A stretch of 64,000 nucleotides of DNA, taken from NCBI GenBank assembly GCA_944470555.2, contig OX104134.1, positions 75,324,678-75,388,677 on the forward strand, in the 5' to 3' direction. The position numbers and the translations under genes were made by a program. This stretch comes from Heterobilharzia americana. Its lineage: Eukaryota > Platyhelminthes > Trematoda > Strigeidida > Schistosomatidae. Position 1 is the first letter of the stretch, and every line of letters starts with the position of its first letter. Under the pieces are notes generated by a model, which saw only the letters and a program-made list of their open reading frames with translations, was not told the DNA's origin and searched no databases. Of this stretch, positions 52,001 through 63,200 are shown piece after piece.

Positions 52001-55000
52001 GCTAGAAGTAAAATTTATAAAAAAGCTTTTGATATTCTCAACATCCAAGAAAAGCTTGAAAATAAATAACTAATGAATACAGATTAAAGAATAATTGTTT
52101 TTATATGATACCGTCGTTGATTGGACCGAATTGATCGGTCTCTATCAGCATATGGGCTCCTGTGTAGATGCCTCGATATTGCCAGAGTTCTAATTATGTT
52201 AATGATGGATTCCACTGCTAGCCACGATCCATCATTAAAATACAGATTATAATATACTGATGTAACGGAAAAGAGCACTTTGGAATTATGCAAAGTTATT
52301 AAACGTGCATTGACTCAGCGTTGCTATGATACGTTCGAAATGGCTTAGTTACAGACACTTTCGAAACCTATTCAATCCTGTACGTGATACCTTTTTTATA
52401 TAATAGTCATTAGAATACATATTACAGGCAGATAAACAAAATAAACGCAGAACCTCGCACATAAGTGGATTCGTTCAAGTTGTCATAAATCACAAATATA
52501 TGCAACCTATTGGACAGAAGAAGACTGATGTCAAAGCAGAAAAATGTGATTAGAAGAAGTGACAATTTGAGCATGAAGGTTGGTGAAAATAATCAAGCTC
52601 TAGAATATATCACAGTAAATACATTTGCATGGTTGTCACCGCTTTCAACCATATCACCGAGGGTCTCCGATCATTCATCCCTGCGGTCTTGAGAACCCCA
52701 CTGACAGTTTGCATCTCATCGCTCTCAGACTTTTAACTTAATCCAACTCCTGCTAGCATCGCACGTCGACATATGAGGTGCATCAACATACGCACCAGAT
52801 GTCCAAGACACCTCACAACCTCATTGACAGACTAACCTGTCTTACCTAGTACCCTTCGCCCAACGTCGGGATTGCTAACGTCAGGATTCCACAACAGAAG
52901 AGCAGTGCTACGAAGACACCTGCGATCGAAAACCAGTAATTTCGTTACATCTACCTCCAACGACCAAGTCTCACAGAACGGAATGCATGACAATATATTC
53001 GTTCACTTACAGGTAATCAAAAACCACGCCAGCCGGCACCAGAGGTGACGAAAGTTGGGAATGTTGAACGGAGCTTCTGCATCTAAAGTGAGATTTCATC
53101 ATCGACCAACCGATTAGGGCTGACACAACACCTCAGATGAATGAAGTGGTCAATGCATTCTGCTACTTCCCTCTCGGAATCCTTAAGCCGGGAGTGGTTG
53201 CAGCCAAGTCATGAAGCATCATCTTACATTTGACACGTGCCAACCACATTGGACACAATTCTAGTCACACTAATTCCTCTGCGGTTGTCACAGGATGACT
53301 TCTTTCTGATAAATCGAAAAGTGTTCTGCCCAACATTCTAACCGTCCGTCGTGAGAGGTTATCACAGCCTCATGCTTTTCACTGATGATCTAACTAAGCA
53401 TCGTCCTCTCTCCACTTTCCTCAAGAAACCTGAATAATTGTTAAGTATTTACTAATGCCGAATGCCTCTCCACTTCTCACGCTTTGGCCATCCACCGACG
53501 CTCGCAGTTGTTTTCAAGGCTTTTATTTTACATTACATTTGAACTGCTTTTATTCCTCACTGTGGTCATATCCAACTAGAATGAATCACTTTCGGGGTAC
53601 CGGTTACGAGTACATGCATAGCCACTAAGTCTAGTGTGGACGATACAGACTAACTTCTACTGTAAAAGTGTTTACTTCATTTTTACTAAATGCATCTCTA
53701 GAGTTCACCAAAAAATCGTAAAAAATCGATAATTTTTAATTTATTGCAAAACACAGAAGTGATAATTACTCCATAAGATTTTGAAGATATAGTAAGATAG
53801 ATACGTGAAAGGACGTTTAGTTATTCGAGAGAGTTTGTGACATGTGACAAATCAGAGCTACACATTATCAAAAAAGAGATCGGAAAAGTAAGATGGGCCC
53901 TCATTAATCTGAAATAATCAGTGTAGAGGTCTACTGCACTCGGCACAATGAACGAGATCCGGATTTTCAACACCAACGTCAAGCCAGTGATTATATATGC
54001 TTCAGAAACTTGACGCGTCACGAAAAGCATTCCCAACAAACTACAGACATTCATCAACAGCTGCCTACGCTAGTTGCTGAAGACCAGATGGCCAGAAATA
54101 ATAAGCAACAAGGAACTCTGGCCGGGTAACGAACCAACTAAGAGCCTATCACCCAACAGATATGCAGAAGGAAGTGGAGATGGATTGGACGGAACATACA
54201 CTGAGAAGACCATTTAAAGACATCACGCGCCAGGCCCTCGAGTGGAGTCTAAAGAGGAAACGACGAGTTGGGCGTCCGAGGGTGACATGGAGGAGATCAA
54301 GTGGGGAAGAAATGGAAGTTTGTGGTCAGTCGTGGCGCCAGGTTTTGAAGACTGCAGAGAAGAGAGTGAAATGACGACGTGCTACTGAAGCCCTATGTTC
54401 CACAAGTAACCCAAGGGAAAAATAATAGTAAAATCAAAATTATTTCAGAATTTCACTGAAGTTAAGATGAATTAATCTGAGTATATATTGGATAGGGTGA
54501 TTCGAATTCGTTTCAAACACACAAACAAATTATTACTTGAGCCATCAAACAAGCATCCCACGGTGGGATTTGATAAAGAAAATAATAGCAACTGGGAGAA
54601 ATAATACCATAGTTTTCACCAGTCAACATGTAATAGGACAGCCATACAGTAGATAAATCTGATACTTACGTGGTAATGACGATAGCATGTTAGCATATCA
54701 TGATTCAAACCAGCTTCATGAATGACAGCTTGCGTTGTTGGAAGACCCACAGTATCTACCAAGTTGCTCAAGTAGGAAGAATCGATACAAGGTCCTAACA
54801 TATCAGCAGTTTTATCCAATCCGTAGTCATAAGAATTAAGTGTTGGCAAAATGGATTCAACAGTTGTTGAGGTAGTTTTGTTGACACGGCACAGGGAATT
54901 TGCAGTGTGTGTAGAAGATATAGAACATTCAGATGTTGACAGAGCAGAGCATGATGAATGACACGAAGACATTACTGGTGTTATATTTGCAGATGCACCA

Positions 55001-58000
55001 AAATTATGATTTTCGGAATCAGTAGGGTCTGATTGATGACCTCCTGGTTTGCTAAAAGACGAACCACACTCATCAGAAAAAGGAAGTGATTCTGGAAACT
55101 GCGAATCGCAGGTAGTCGAAAGAAGACCAGTCCACTGAGTAGTTTTAGATAAGACAGCATCAACTGTGGACGTGTGTATGCATCTAGGTGAAAAGCGTTG
55201 TTCTATAACATCACAACCGTTAGCAGGACAAGAAGAGTGAGAGCGACAGAGTGACTGTTGATCTATCAGCTTACTCAGTGCCAAAACAGCAGCATTAGTA
55301 CTCATTGCGATTGCAGCTGCTGAAGAATCCACATTTGCTCCATTTTGTTGACTTATGGCAGTGCGAGCTGCCCGAAGCGCGCTAAATGGACACATTACCG
55401 CCTCAAAACGTCTAATTAATTCATCTTTATCTGCTTTCAAATCAGGCATAAGCTCTTGAAACAGTGCCTTGATAAAAAGTTTACAAAAGTAGGAGTTTAT
55501 ACAATTACTGAATACAAATTTGAAGAAACAAATACTTCCCAAAAATACAACCCGTTTAGAGAGGAAACCTTCATATTTTCAGTCGCAATTTCAAAAAAAT
55601 TTGTATTAACACGAAAATGTATCACACCTTGCATCTCTAATGGCTGATCCACGAAGTTACTTCAAAATATATACATATAGGTGGGCATCCACTGATCGAA
55701 AACTGCTACCTCGACGTGATGGTTGGGTTTGCATATCACAATGACCCAACAAGATATGGCTGCTAGAACGCTTGCTCTCTCGAGCCTCTACAATTCAAGA
55801 GGGCTCTGTTGGATATTTTTAAGATAACAAGCAGTTACCGATATAATGCAAGCTGCCACCACTTATAATGGGGCTCTCATGGCGAAGTCGTGCCGCTGGC
55901 TTGAGCACGATGTAACACCACCACTGAGGCGTTCCCTGCATACCACCAACAGTACCATTGTGATCCTTCCTACCTTCTCATTAAGAAAAGAAGAAACACA
56001 CCCACGTCTACCCTGAGGTCTTCAGGTGTCAATACTATGGGTTCCCAAATGTATTTAAATCAATCAAAGCTAATCCTCAAACTTCCGGGAAAAAACAGTG
56101 AGACGGCAGCATGAAGCGGGTCGCCTGTGACTTAATACAATCACGAACCACAATTATGAAGTCAATTTCTTCCTCAGGTGCACCTGAAGGAAAAATAACA
56201 TTCTACACAGTGTGCAGACAGACACTTGCCAAAACTCTGGCATCTCGAACCACGGATGTGTGCTGTTTCTGTGTGACACATACTTGACCAATCATCGGCC
56301 TCTCACTCAATCTAACCCAGCCATTACGATGAACCTCGAAGATGAGGCAGATTGGCTCGTATCTGCAACAGTTAAGGACCGTGGCTGTGTATCACTACTC
56401 AGTTTAACATAAATCATATACAACACCCTTTGACTCATTTTAATCACTGAGTGTCCTAGTCTCCAAGAAAGCTGGGAAGTCCTCCCATGATCACCATTGG
56501 AAAATAAATCTGACGAATATAGTGTCCAAGAGTTTAGGCTCTATACACACAACAGATGTCTAGGCAAATATCAGGAGGAGCGAACCCTAGTAAATCAGGT
56601 AAGCTTCACACATGGCCATGGGTCCACCGAACAGATATTCACTCCCCCATCAGGTTCTGGGATACAGCCACACTCATCCGCACCGGCACTACCTGTATTT
56701 TTTGAATTCAAAATGGCATTCGTCTCCATCTACCAAGAAGTCTAGTGACAGTGTCTCCCACTGAAAACGATACCGGTTATGTATACCACGCTGATGGGAA
56801 ATCTGTATTCAAACACCGTGGGTGTGTCAGAGACTATGGTGAGTTGTGCACCTCGAGTCGTGTCCATCACGGATCTCCACTCTCCCCATTCTCATCAAAT
56901 TTTGTCAGAGACCTTCTTATCGAGGTCTCCCTCTCGTTGTCTCATTTCACAGGGATTGATCTTGTCACAGGAGAATCCTTATTAGATCTAGAGTATGAAG
57001 ATAACACATCGTACAGTACTATTAGATGAACATGCTGACATGATGCATAGACTTCCGGACACCTTGAGTGACAGTTTGAGAATGTTCAGAATCCATTTCT
57101 CACCACTCAAATACAAATGCCTATTCCAGGAGAGGTAGGTAATGTGTTGGCCCTCTGCGACATTAGAGGGTAAGTAAGACGATTGATCGAGTCGAGTTGG
57201 GAAGTCGGGTCAGCTTTGGTGTGTCAGTCACTGACAGCATCTATGCATGGCTTCAATGGCCTTGTCAAATTGTGCCATTTACACTATCAATGATATGTCC
57301 GACTAGTTATAAAAGATGAAATAGTGTCCGGATGTTCTTCATTTCCTCTTATATGACTGTGAACAGTGGCTATTAAAGTTGGATGACATGAGAAGACTAT
57401 GTGTGTTCGATCACCGATGCCTCAGCAACACAGACAAAGCATTGTGGAACTTACAAGTGGATTTCTGCGCAAATGACGAAAGTCACTTGGTGAGGTTGTA
57501 AACTTTCATCTATTGAGGTGACGGGGACACATATTGTGCATACCTAATCACCGTCTTGCTTATTGCACAATGTTGACTCAAGTAGGTTCAGAATGGAAAA
57601 ATGTCAGATGTGATCAGACTAAAATATGGCAACAGTACATGCAACCTTCGACTGTTGGTCTGAGTTGTGTGAATGTACGTTTTCCAGTTGGGCTCTGTGT
57701 GGTAACAGAAACTAGGGGCTGGAGACTCACTCAGAATCCATCTCAGTGGCGCAGACGCATCCGTACATCATCCCGATCATAACACTGAATTTCATTATTC
57801 TCGCATCAACTTTTGCTTTCTTTTGATGACTTTCTACTACTTTACACGGCTTTCCCTATCTTTCATTTCGGTGCATTCTTTGTCGCTGTGTAGAATTGAG
57901 GTGTGTAACTTAGAGAGTTACGTAGTAATGCCAGGTCCTTGGTGATATTGCCTGTCTGTTTGTGTGCACATCCCCTGGATCATCAGCTCAGAGTGGTAAC

Positions 58001-58652
58001 GAACGTGATTCATCATTCCTGCTTCGTTTCTGTTCAAGATTCCTAGTTGTTAAATTGGGATTCAGATACGTAGGATTCTAAAGGTTGTTACTGTACATCC
58101 GCTCGAGGGTAGCATCTTGTTACTCATGATTTGCCTAACACCGGACCACAGGGCAGGAAACTGCTGTTAAACAAAATGATGTAAAAACATACGTTGGATA
58201 TTTAATTTTAGAGCTTACCAAGAGACCAGCACTGAAATCATCCGTCAGATCAACTGAAGAGCCAGCGACCATAGACGAAGGACTGCTACCACTGCTAGTT
58301 GAACTGCTTCCACTAATGCTTCCGATACTGTTGGTTGTGCTGGATGATGGGCCTACCCCAGTAGCTCCTAAAGTTGCTTGAGTTAATACGGTTTGAACAC
58401 TGGTTATCCCAGTAACCGGATTAACAGCGGCAGTGACAGAAGTAGTCTGGAAATTAAGATGTGCATTATGCGCTGTAATCGAACAATTTGAAGGTACGGC
58501 AGTACAAGATGTATTAGTTGATACTGATGACGCTCCAGGAAGCAGTTCGAAAGTATTGCTGCTTGATAACAAGATCTGATCCTGCAAAGGTCCAGAGGTA
58601 TGGACATGAGAATGCATAGCGCTGACTGCAGGACACATAACCACAGGCCCAT
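36141..58652 (-). CDS. ANKHD1: MASK/ANKHD1 homologue, ten placed exons, 5' part outside window
   Basis: Large multi-ankyrin, single-KH scaffold protein. In animals MASK/ANKHD1 acts in cytoplasm and nucleus as a cofactor of Yorkie/YAP (Hippo pathway) and in receptor tyrosine kinase signalling, and the KH domain suggests RNA binding. Exons read 58219-58652, 54670-55467, 51291-52001, 50310-50842, 49985-50046, 49663-49862, 47939-48388 (possible cassette), 46212-46537, 37957-41357, 36141-37006. All junctions use GT/AG and keep phase. This gives 2592 residues with the cassette, 2442 without; human ANKHD1 is roughly 2540. The repeats here match the second ankyrin block of the family. The first block is missing, and since the most 5' exon opens in mid-codon at an acceptor, it should lie beyond 64000 or in exons I cannot see. 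Introns are full of LINE and SINE debris. Identification is very sure; exact ends of the poorly conserved exons are inferred. Confidence 0.95.
37315..37660 (-). mobile_element. CR1-like LINE 3' fragment in last MASK intron
   Basis: In the 950-base intron between the last two exons. Shares GAAGACGTTAGAGAGTGAAT and downstream blocks with 32155-32530 and 34190-34540. Confidence 0.65.
37957..41357 (-). CDS. ANKHD1: MASK exon h (KH domain and long disordered region)
   Basis: A 3.4-kb exon. The acceptor is a long T tract ending CAG at 41358-41359; joined to the previous AA it reads NTEHSRTL. The donor AACG|GTAAGC follows 37957. An alanine/basic segment (AAAAAVTEAKREKHRNKKQS) precedes the KH domain, encoded around 40420-40640: RRLSIPVSRHDIGKVIGQGG with the GxxG loop GQGG, then IQIDIESARS and VYLKGPGEAVQRTYETIQGL. 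The remaining roughly 800 residues are Ser/Thr/Asn/Pro-rich and presumably disordered, with one DEASFPPL motif. The intron before it contains an arm of a large inverted repeat. Confidence 0.94.
41358..43095 (-). other. MASK intron segment, nothing recognisable
   Basis: Non-coding, AT-rich. A 74-codon minus frame at 42742-42966 lacks splice support and family features. Confidence 0.5.
43096..45477. repeat. Right arm of 2.4-kb inverted repeat
   Basis: Reverse-complement partner of 32764-35145, lying in the MASK intron between exons g and h. Open frames in both arms translate identically (for example 43696-43899 and 34342-34545; 44558-44764 and 33477-33683), so the duplication is recent or was recently homogenised. 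Confidence 0.92.
45976..46046. repeat. (AT)n microsatellite with inverted flanks
   Basis: About 35 AT units between TCTCTCTCG (45965-45973) and CGAGAGAGA (46048-46056), so the whole tract is palindromic. Confidence 0.95.
46212..46537 (-). CDS. ANKHD1: MASK exon g (charged helical segment)
   Basis: Acceptor CTCGAAG before GAT TTG; donor TCT AA|GTGAGT (phase 2). It starts DLVKRCQQCREIIIAAKEKQ, matching the conserved post-ankyrin segment of the family, then becomes a Glu/Arg/Lys-rich probable coiled coil (EQEEEERANRE, KRERKRMKRKAKQEKERQ) that could include a basic nuclear-targeting stretch. It ends in an acidic HDKQS tail that joins the next exon. Confidence 0.92.
46538..47780 (-). other. MASK intron, nothing recognisable
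   Basis: AT-rich and non-coding between exon g and the hairpin. Confidence 0.5.
47781..47883. repeat. Perfect 23-bp hairpin in MASK intron
   Basis: 47781-47803 (GTCTTGGTTGTATTGTGTTC + TCT) is the exact reverse complement of 47861-47883, with a 57-base loop that holds a second small inverted pair (AGACGA/TCGTCT, 47844-47860). It begins 56 bases downstream, in the gene's direction, of the cassette-exon donor. It could be a small palindromic transposon. Confidence 0.85.
47939..48388 (-). CDS. ANKHD1: Predicted MASK cassette exon, serine-rich insert
   Basis: A 450-nt stretch, exactly 150 codons, open in one frame. It has an AG acceptor behind a pyrimidine-rich tract (ends TTTGAAG before GTC ATG) and a good donor, GTG|GTAAGC, after 47939. 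Both ends are phase 0, the same phase as the TDK|DLVKRC junction between the flanking exons, so it can be included or skipped without a frameshift. The product is Ser-rich with acidic patches (LADDESLLIEDDVASIHSTD) and a Cys pair near its end. I recognise no domain and no counterpart in vertebrate ANKHD1. It may be a lineage-specific alternative exon or a chance open frame. Confidence 0.6.
48389..49662 (-). other. MASK intron, nothing recognisable
   Basis: Non-coding between exon f and the cassette exon. Confidence 0.5.
49663..49862 (-). CDS. ANKHD1: MASK exon f (last ankyrin repeats)
   Basis: 200 nt, acceptor TTATTAG|GT and donor GACAAG|GTGGGT (phase 0). It encodes GGHLEVVQSLIQYNADVNSQ, DNRKVSCLMAAFRKGHINVV, the family-specific QFPSDKDCIRHI segment and the end TDK. 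In vertebrate homologues TDK runs directly into a helical KK-C--C region, which here lies in the exon at 46212-46537. Confidence 0.95.
49985..50046 (-). CDS. ANKHD1: MASK exon e (62-nt micro-exon, ankyrin)
   Basis: A short exon with acceptor TATAG at 50047-50048 and donor AATG|GTAAGC after 49985. Joined to its neighbours it reads EKGAVVEARNKKGATPLW followed by LASNGGHLEVV, which matches the family ankyrin repeat containing RNKKG-TPLWLA. Phase 2 entry and phase 1 exit agree with both neighbours. Confidence 0.93.
50310..50842 (-). CDS. ANKHD1: MASK exon d (core ankyrin repeats)
   Basis: Runs from ATT GTC GAA (acceptor TATAG at 50843-50844) to GAA AA|GTAAGT (phase 2). It encodes about five highly conserved ankyrin repeats: NKEHRNISDYTPLSLAASGG, GAEINSRTGSKLGISPLML, SDINAHIETNRNTALTLACF, ANIEHRAKTGLTPLMEAASG, and GADVNASPVPSSRDTALTI. 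These are diagnostic of the MASK/ANKHD1/ANKRD17 family and are the strongest identification in the window. Confidence 0.97.
51291..52001 (-). CDS. ANKHD1: MASK exon c (linker and start of second ankyrin block)
   Basis: 237 codons, phase 0/0. The acceptor TTCTAG is just above 52001 and the donor GAG|GTCAGT follows 51291. The first two thirds are a His/Ser/Asn-rich linker. The last third encodes ankyrin repeats with the family signature: IDVNA, ETALTLACSGGFVDLVRLLL, RGADKEHRDKKSHTPLH, and GADIEAQVDRTKDTALSIAC. The exon ends at HGKLE, inside a repeat that continues directly in the next exon. Confidence 0.93.
52100..52235. repeat. Sm-alpha-associated repeat fragment
   Basis: Has the block GATTGGACCGAATTGATCGG ... 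CCTCGATATTGCC found inverted around 9187-9252 and 9785-9850, then a 3' SINE fragment (GATTCCACTGCTAGCCAC) without its ribozyme core. In the MASK intron. Confidence 0.55.
52570..53420 (-). mobile_element. CR1-like LINE 3' fragment in MASK intron
   Basis: Antisense RT end and 3' region: blocks shared with 32155-32764, including the stretch reverse-complementary to the ADEIS region near 53090-53110. Heavily decayed. Confidence 0.6.
53880..54430 (+). mobile_element. RTE/SR2-like LINE 3' fragment in MASK intron
   Basis: Plus strand, antisense to the gene. Recognised by MRLL-like region 53940-54060, then RKWRWIG-type sequence (54165-54200), ITRQALEWSLKRKRRVGRPR (54220-54280) and ATEALCSTSNPRE at the end. 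Confidence 0.8.
54670..55467 (-). CDS. ANKHD1: MASK exon b (linker between ankyrin blocks)
   Basis: 266 codons, phase 0 at both ends. The acceptor is at 55468-55469 (AAG before GCA CTG) and the donor GTAAGTATC starts at 54669. It begins with a probable helical stretch (LFQELMPDLKADKDELIRRF) and an alanine-rich segment (residues about 40-75 of the exon), then becomes Ser/Thr/Cys-rich. This corresponds in position to the variable linker between the two ankyrin blocks of ANKHD1. Little sequence is conserved, so exon membership rests on open frame, splice sites and phase. Confidence 0.8.
55735..57785 (+). mobile_element. CR1-like LINE with internal deletions in MASK intron
   Basis: Plus-strand order: 5' region like 60240-60700 (55735-56060), start of endonuclease (TLAKTLASRTTDVCCFCVTH, 56220-56280), RT N-part, RT palm (SRVHHGSPLSPFSSNFV; LEYEDN, 56850-57000), C-terminal HRLAYCTMLTQVGSEWKNVR and SQWRRRIRTSSRS (57550-57780). 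56435-57320 is nearly identical, inverted, to 28725-29612. Confidence 0.8.
58219..58652 (-). CDS. ANKHD1: MASK exon a (linker, Ser/Thr-rich)
   Basis: Most 5' exon visible. The acceptor AG is at 58653-58654 and the exon opens with two bases of a split codon (phase 1 intron before it), then reads in frame for 144 codons to a leucine codon before the donor GTAAGC at 58218. The protein is low-complexity and Ser/Thr/Val-rich, ending near VDLTDDFSAGL. There is no domain. It is assigned to this gene because its phase 0 end joins cleanly to the next exon. A competing ATG at 58652 opens a different frame of 82 codons and does not fit. Confidence 0.75.
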
Positions 58653-60235
58653 CTAAGGTATGTCAAACAATGCATAAAAGTAACCGTAACTAGAAACTCT
58701 ATAGTATGTAAAATCATAACTGACTAAAATAGACAACTACGTCGTACTGTAAAAAGCGAAAATCAGAATTAAAAAGAAATGTTTATAGTATTTTTGCAAC
58801 GTATACTAGCTCAAACGTCAAAAAAGAACCGAAAATCGTCAGGAGTTTGTCCCATGAAAGTCATCAAACTAGGAGAGTACTAATATTCAGCAACTAGGTG
58901 CTTACGATTAAATGTGACTGACCTTATTAAACTTAATAACAATGAATTTTATATTTTAATGATGGATAGTGGCTAGCAGTGGAATCCAGGACGCGCGTTT
59001 CGCAGTTGACAAATCCTGAACAAAATTCAACACTATAGTCTGGTTACAATGGAATACACCTCATTGTAACGGTTACCAAAACATCATAAATTAAAACCTG
59101 TTCAGGATTAGTGTTGTTGGTTTACACTTCATCCGCCCACTAGTGAAGGCACTAAAAAGGGAAAGAAGCATACGTAATACCTATTAATCCACAAAATCGA
59201 TCTTAACATAAGGAAAAAAGTTTTCTTAACTGAAACTAGCTTACTTCATGAACTAATGTACAACGATTTTGAAATTCTTATCAACCGTAAATGTAGGAGT
59301 ATCGATTTATCAAAATCTGTGAGCAAAAATGCATAGCATTCTCAGGAATATTAGTACAACATCTACAAAGTAAAACTAGGGCTTGCTGTTGGGATAATGA
59401 GTAACTTGAAGTTACTAACTTCAGTGTTCTTAATGGAAATTTAGCTGAGAATATATTTTCCACTGAGGTCTAACTAAAGAGATATAACTTAGAAATAAAA
59501 AAGCAAAATGCGATATCATACTTATAACTACCGCCTAATACCACGAACGTAATTCATTTAATCTCGAAGCAAGAAAAATCCCACAACTACACACTATCCA
59601 AACATACTGAACAGAAAAATGGCTGTGACAATATTGACACAGGAGTATATTTGTGAATGGTGTGGTGGGAATTTAGTCATTTATTTTACACTACTTATTA
59701 TATATAAGTAGGTACACGAAACGCGTGTAGTTAAAATATCGCTTGCCTAGTACGTCAGAACAATAACTACTTTCAGGTTTCCGATGAACTTTTATAGGAA
59801 GAAGCATAAAATTTAATGGATGCACAAATCAATAAAATAAATATCCTGGTAGCATTGTATACCATAAGAGGAAATTGGTTACTGTTAGATATAAAAATGA
59901 CGGCCGGCGATTTGGAGGCCTCTATTTAAACTACCTCACACTAACACGTAGAACTTTTCAAATCCAACGATCGAGTAATTGAAACGTCTTCGATGCCAGT
60001 ACAGTTTAGATGTTTCAGTACCTTTAGTTACTATTGTAAAATCAGGGTTAATAAAGAGCTTGAAAGGACTAGTAGTATTGTTTAATAGCGTGATAAAACA
60101 AATGGTAAGATAAACAACGAAGTCTATTCAAGTTAGCATCACTAACAAATTCCTATTAATTTATCAAATATATGAACTGGCTTTCGCGTTGGACATTGAT
60201 GCCTTAGCTAAACATCTGAATGTGACAGTAATGTT
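58653..60235. other. Upstream MASK intron or flank; one SINE remnant
   Basis: No exon found. 58960-59030 on the minus strand is a broken Sm-alpha SINE: GAAACGCGCGTCCTGGATTC is intact but the CTGANGA half and stem II are deleted. Confidence 0.5.
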
Positions 60236-60239
60236 TAAC

Positions 60240-63200
60240 CTGAGGAAGCACGGTGTAACGTGGTGGTCAGGCATTTAAATCATTATGACCCAAAGTGCTA
60301 TGCTGATAGAACGATTGTTCCATCGAGGTCCTATCATACCAGAAAGTCCTATTGTATAGAGGTTAGACAAAAAGCAGTAATCATTATAGTGTTAACTACT
60401 AGGATATGATGGGAGTCCGAGGGCGAAGTCATACTCCTGACTGGACCAGAGTATAACAGCAGTATGGTATTTTCCCAAGATGACCAGTAGTGCCACGCTA
60501 ATGCCACCTTCCATATGGCAAGGAGGGTCTAGAAAAGGTCGGTCCCAAAAATAGCACACTCTTATCACTCCGCTGCATGCCGATGCCTGTGACAGGGGTC
60601 CACAGTAGGATTTGAAAGCAAGAAACCAAAATCTCAAACTTGCAGAAAGACTGCGTGTGACCGGGCTCAAGCAGTTGTCCCTTGGGCTCTAGAGTCAAGC
60701 ACTAACTCGTCTTTTACAGGCACCTCAAGAAGAACCGGCCTTCCACGGATTGGGCAGTCAGGAGGTGTCAATTACCCTCACAACTCTGTCAGCATTCAAG
60801 CTCCCTCAGACGTCTGCCTACCTCATACATCCTAGCTTTCTAATCTTCCTTCACGTCTCACAGCCAATTATCCTACATCACCTTTAATTTCTCCCAGCTC
60901 TAAAGCTGTTGACTACTATTAGACTTCACAGAGTAGAATCATTAGTCTCCTAAAACCGGACTTCAAACCACACTGGAGCAATCAACGTCTACATCAATTG
61001 TCGAATCGGCCAAGAAGCTTCACCAGTCAAAACTCTAGTAACTCGGGTCATGGATGTGCGTTGTGTTTGTGAGACACATATACAGGATCCAAGTGCGGTT
61101 ATTTACTTAACCTCCACCGGTTTATATAGTGAATCTACAAGACTCACTCCTCGAGTTTATGGGGATTCAATGGCCAGTTCTCGCGGTCTTGCAGGTGTAG
61201 GTATAGAGTAATGAGTACTAAGGAAGAAAATATACTATTCAACTAGATCCCAGTTGGTAGTCTTTTATGTACTGTTCGACTGCTTCGGTAGTGAAAGAGT
61301 AAGGAAACTCGCCGTCACCTCTTTGTAATCTCTGACTAAGAACCTGAGTGTGGTTCGGATGAATTCTAACTAAAACTGTTCAGCCTCCTATTCAAAGCCA
61401 AGCGATTAGGCGTGGTAGTTGTTGCAAGTGATTTCAATGCACAAGTGGGTGGGCCAAGTGAGGCAGAAAAGCACTTAGATTGTGCTTTCGGAAGAACAGA
61501 AAATGGCAGTCGCTTGCTACAAATGTGCTCAGACAACCATCCATTTCTAGCTAGTACAGAATTCAGACACAAAGGGAGACAGTTTAATGTGGCATCTACC
61601 GAGCTCAACTCAGCGGTGCGCATAGACCACACTGCTATGTCATCGCTAGTGTCAGTGAAAGACTGCTGCTTCTTCTGGAGCATGTATTTGGATAGCGACG
61701 ACGCATCGGTTTGATGAATATGCATGCCTGCGTCTCAATGGAAGTAGGAAAAGTTTAGCAACAAGAGCATTGAGAGTGCAGCTCGACGATGAGAGCATAA
61801 GGTCGAAATCAATGAGAAACTCGCTCGAAAGCTATTGGAAGAGAACACCACTCACCCAGAAGCATAGGGTCATCTCCAGTCTGCTGTAAAAGAGCGCTAA
61901 CTGACTCCCGGAGAGTGGTGGATATTGGCAGCTTCTGAATTATTGGATGCATGTGAATGCAATCAATCCTGCAGGCTCCGAGTCCAATGAGCGAATGCAA
62001 CTCAAAAGCAGGCTAACAAAAAGTTTGCTCACTGATGGCAAACAGTGGTGGGGCAGCAAAGGCTAGAGAGATGGAAACGGCAGTGGCGATAGGTAGCAGT
62101 AGACGGTTATTGAGACTTAACAAGGAAACTGGAGCGAAAATGTCAATGGTTAGTGAAACGATAGAGAAGGATGGGTCTATGATTCACTCGCAAAGGAGAC
62201 GAATGGAACAGTGGGCGGAGCACTGCGAGGAACAGTTCGACAGGCCTCCAGTTACTACAGTTCCCCGTTATCCAGTCAAAGCTTGAATGGAACACTGAGA
62301 TAGGACTCCCAACACTTGCAGAGGTCAAGGAAGGTGTAAATAACCTGAAACGAGGAAGAGCACCAGGGCCAGATGGACCAGTTCCAGAAGTATTTAAGGA
62401 AAGAGACCAAGTATGATCTCTCAGACTGATCTCAATCACCAACCATTCCAGTCTTAAAGAGAGGCGAGAAATCCTCTTGTGACATGATAACCACAGAAGA
62501 CTCAACCTGACGAATATAACTTCAAAGATTCGAGGTTCTACAATCACTAAACGTCTAAGTGGATTTCACGAGCGGTATACCTTAATAAATCAGTCAGTAA
62601 GAAGGGATAAAGGTCTTTGTGTGACAACCATTGGGTAATTAATTGACTGATATTGTGTTCAAGGTTCTGGACTCATAATTGTCCGACGCTTAACCGGAGC
62701 TCTAGAAAAGCAAACTCCAAAAAATCAGGCACCTTTCACACCTGAACGACCGTGCATCGATCATATTTTCGTCCTTCGACAGGTTCTAGAACACAGGTAT
62801 ACCTACCGGACAACACCCGACACTTGCCACATTTCTTGACCTGAAGGAAACCATCTGACTGTCGACCGTGAGGTGTTATGGCAGTGTCTGATTGCGAAGG
62901 GAGTCCGAAGCAAGAATATAACGCTAATCAACGTTCCCTACTCATACTCACAGCTGTGTAAGAGCTTATGGAGAGTTGTTATGTAAGTTGACATAAACTA
63001 GTGATGTCTACCACGAGGTGTCTACTGTCACCGTTCCTGTTTCACTTCGTAACAGATGTAATAATGGACATAACAATAGGTACGTTCGACTTCACGGGGA
63101 CTGATCTACTGACTCCCTGGAAGTCATCAGGTTGATTTGGAATCTGAAGACGACATTGTCTTAACAGGTGAAGACGCTGACAAAACGCATGGTCTTCGGG

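Noticed and set aside
58404..58652. ATG at 58652 as the start of MASK
   Set aside because: It opens a different frame from the one that continues into the next exon; the matching frame enters from an upstream exon.
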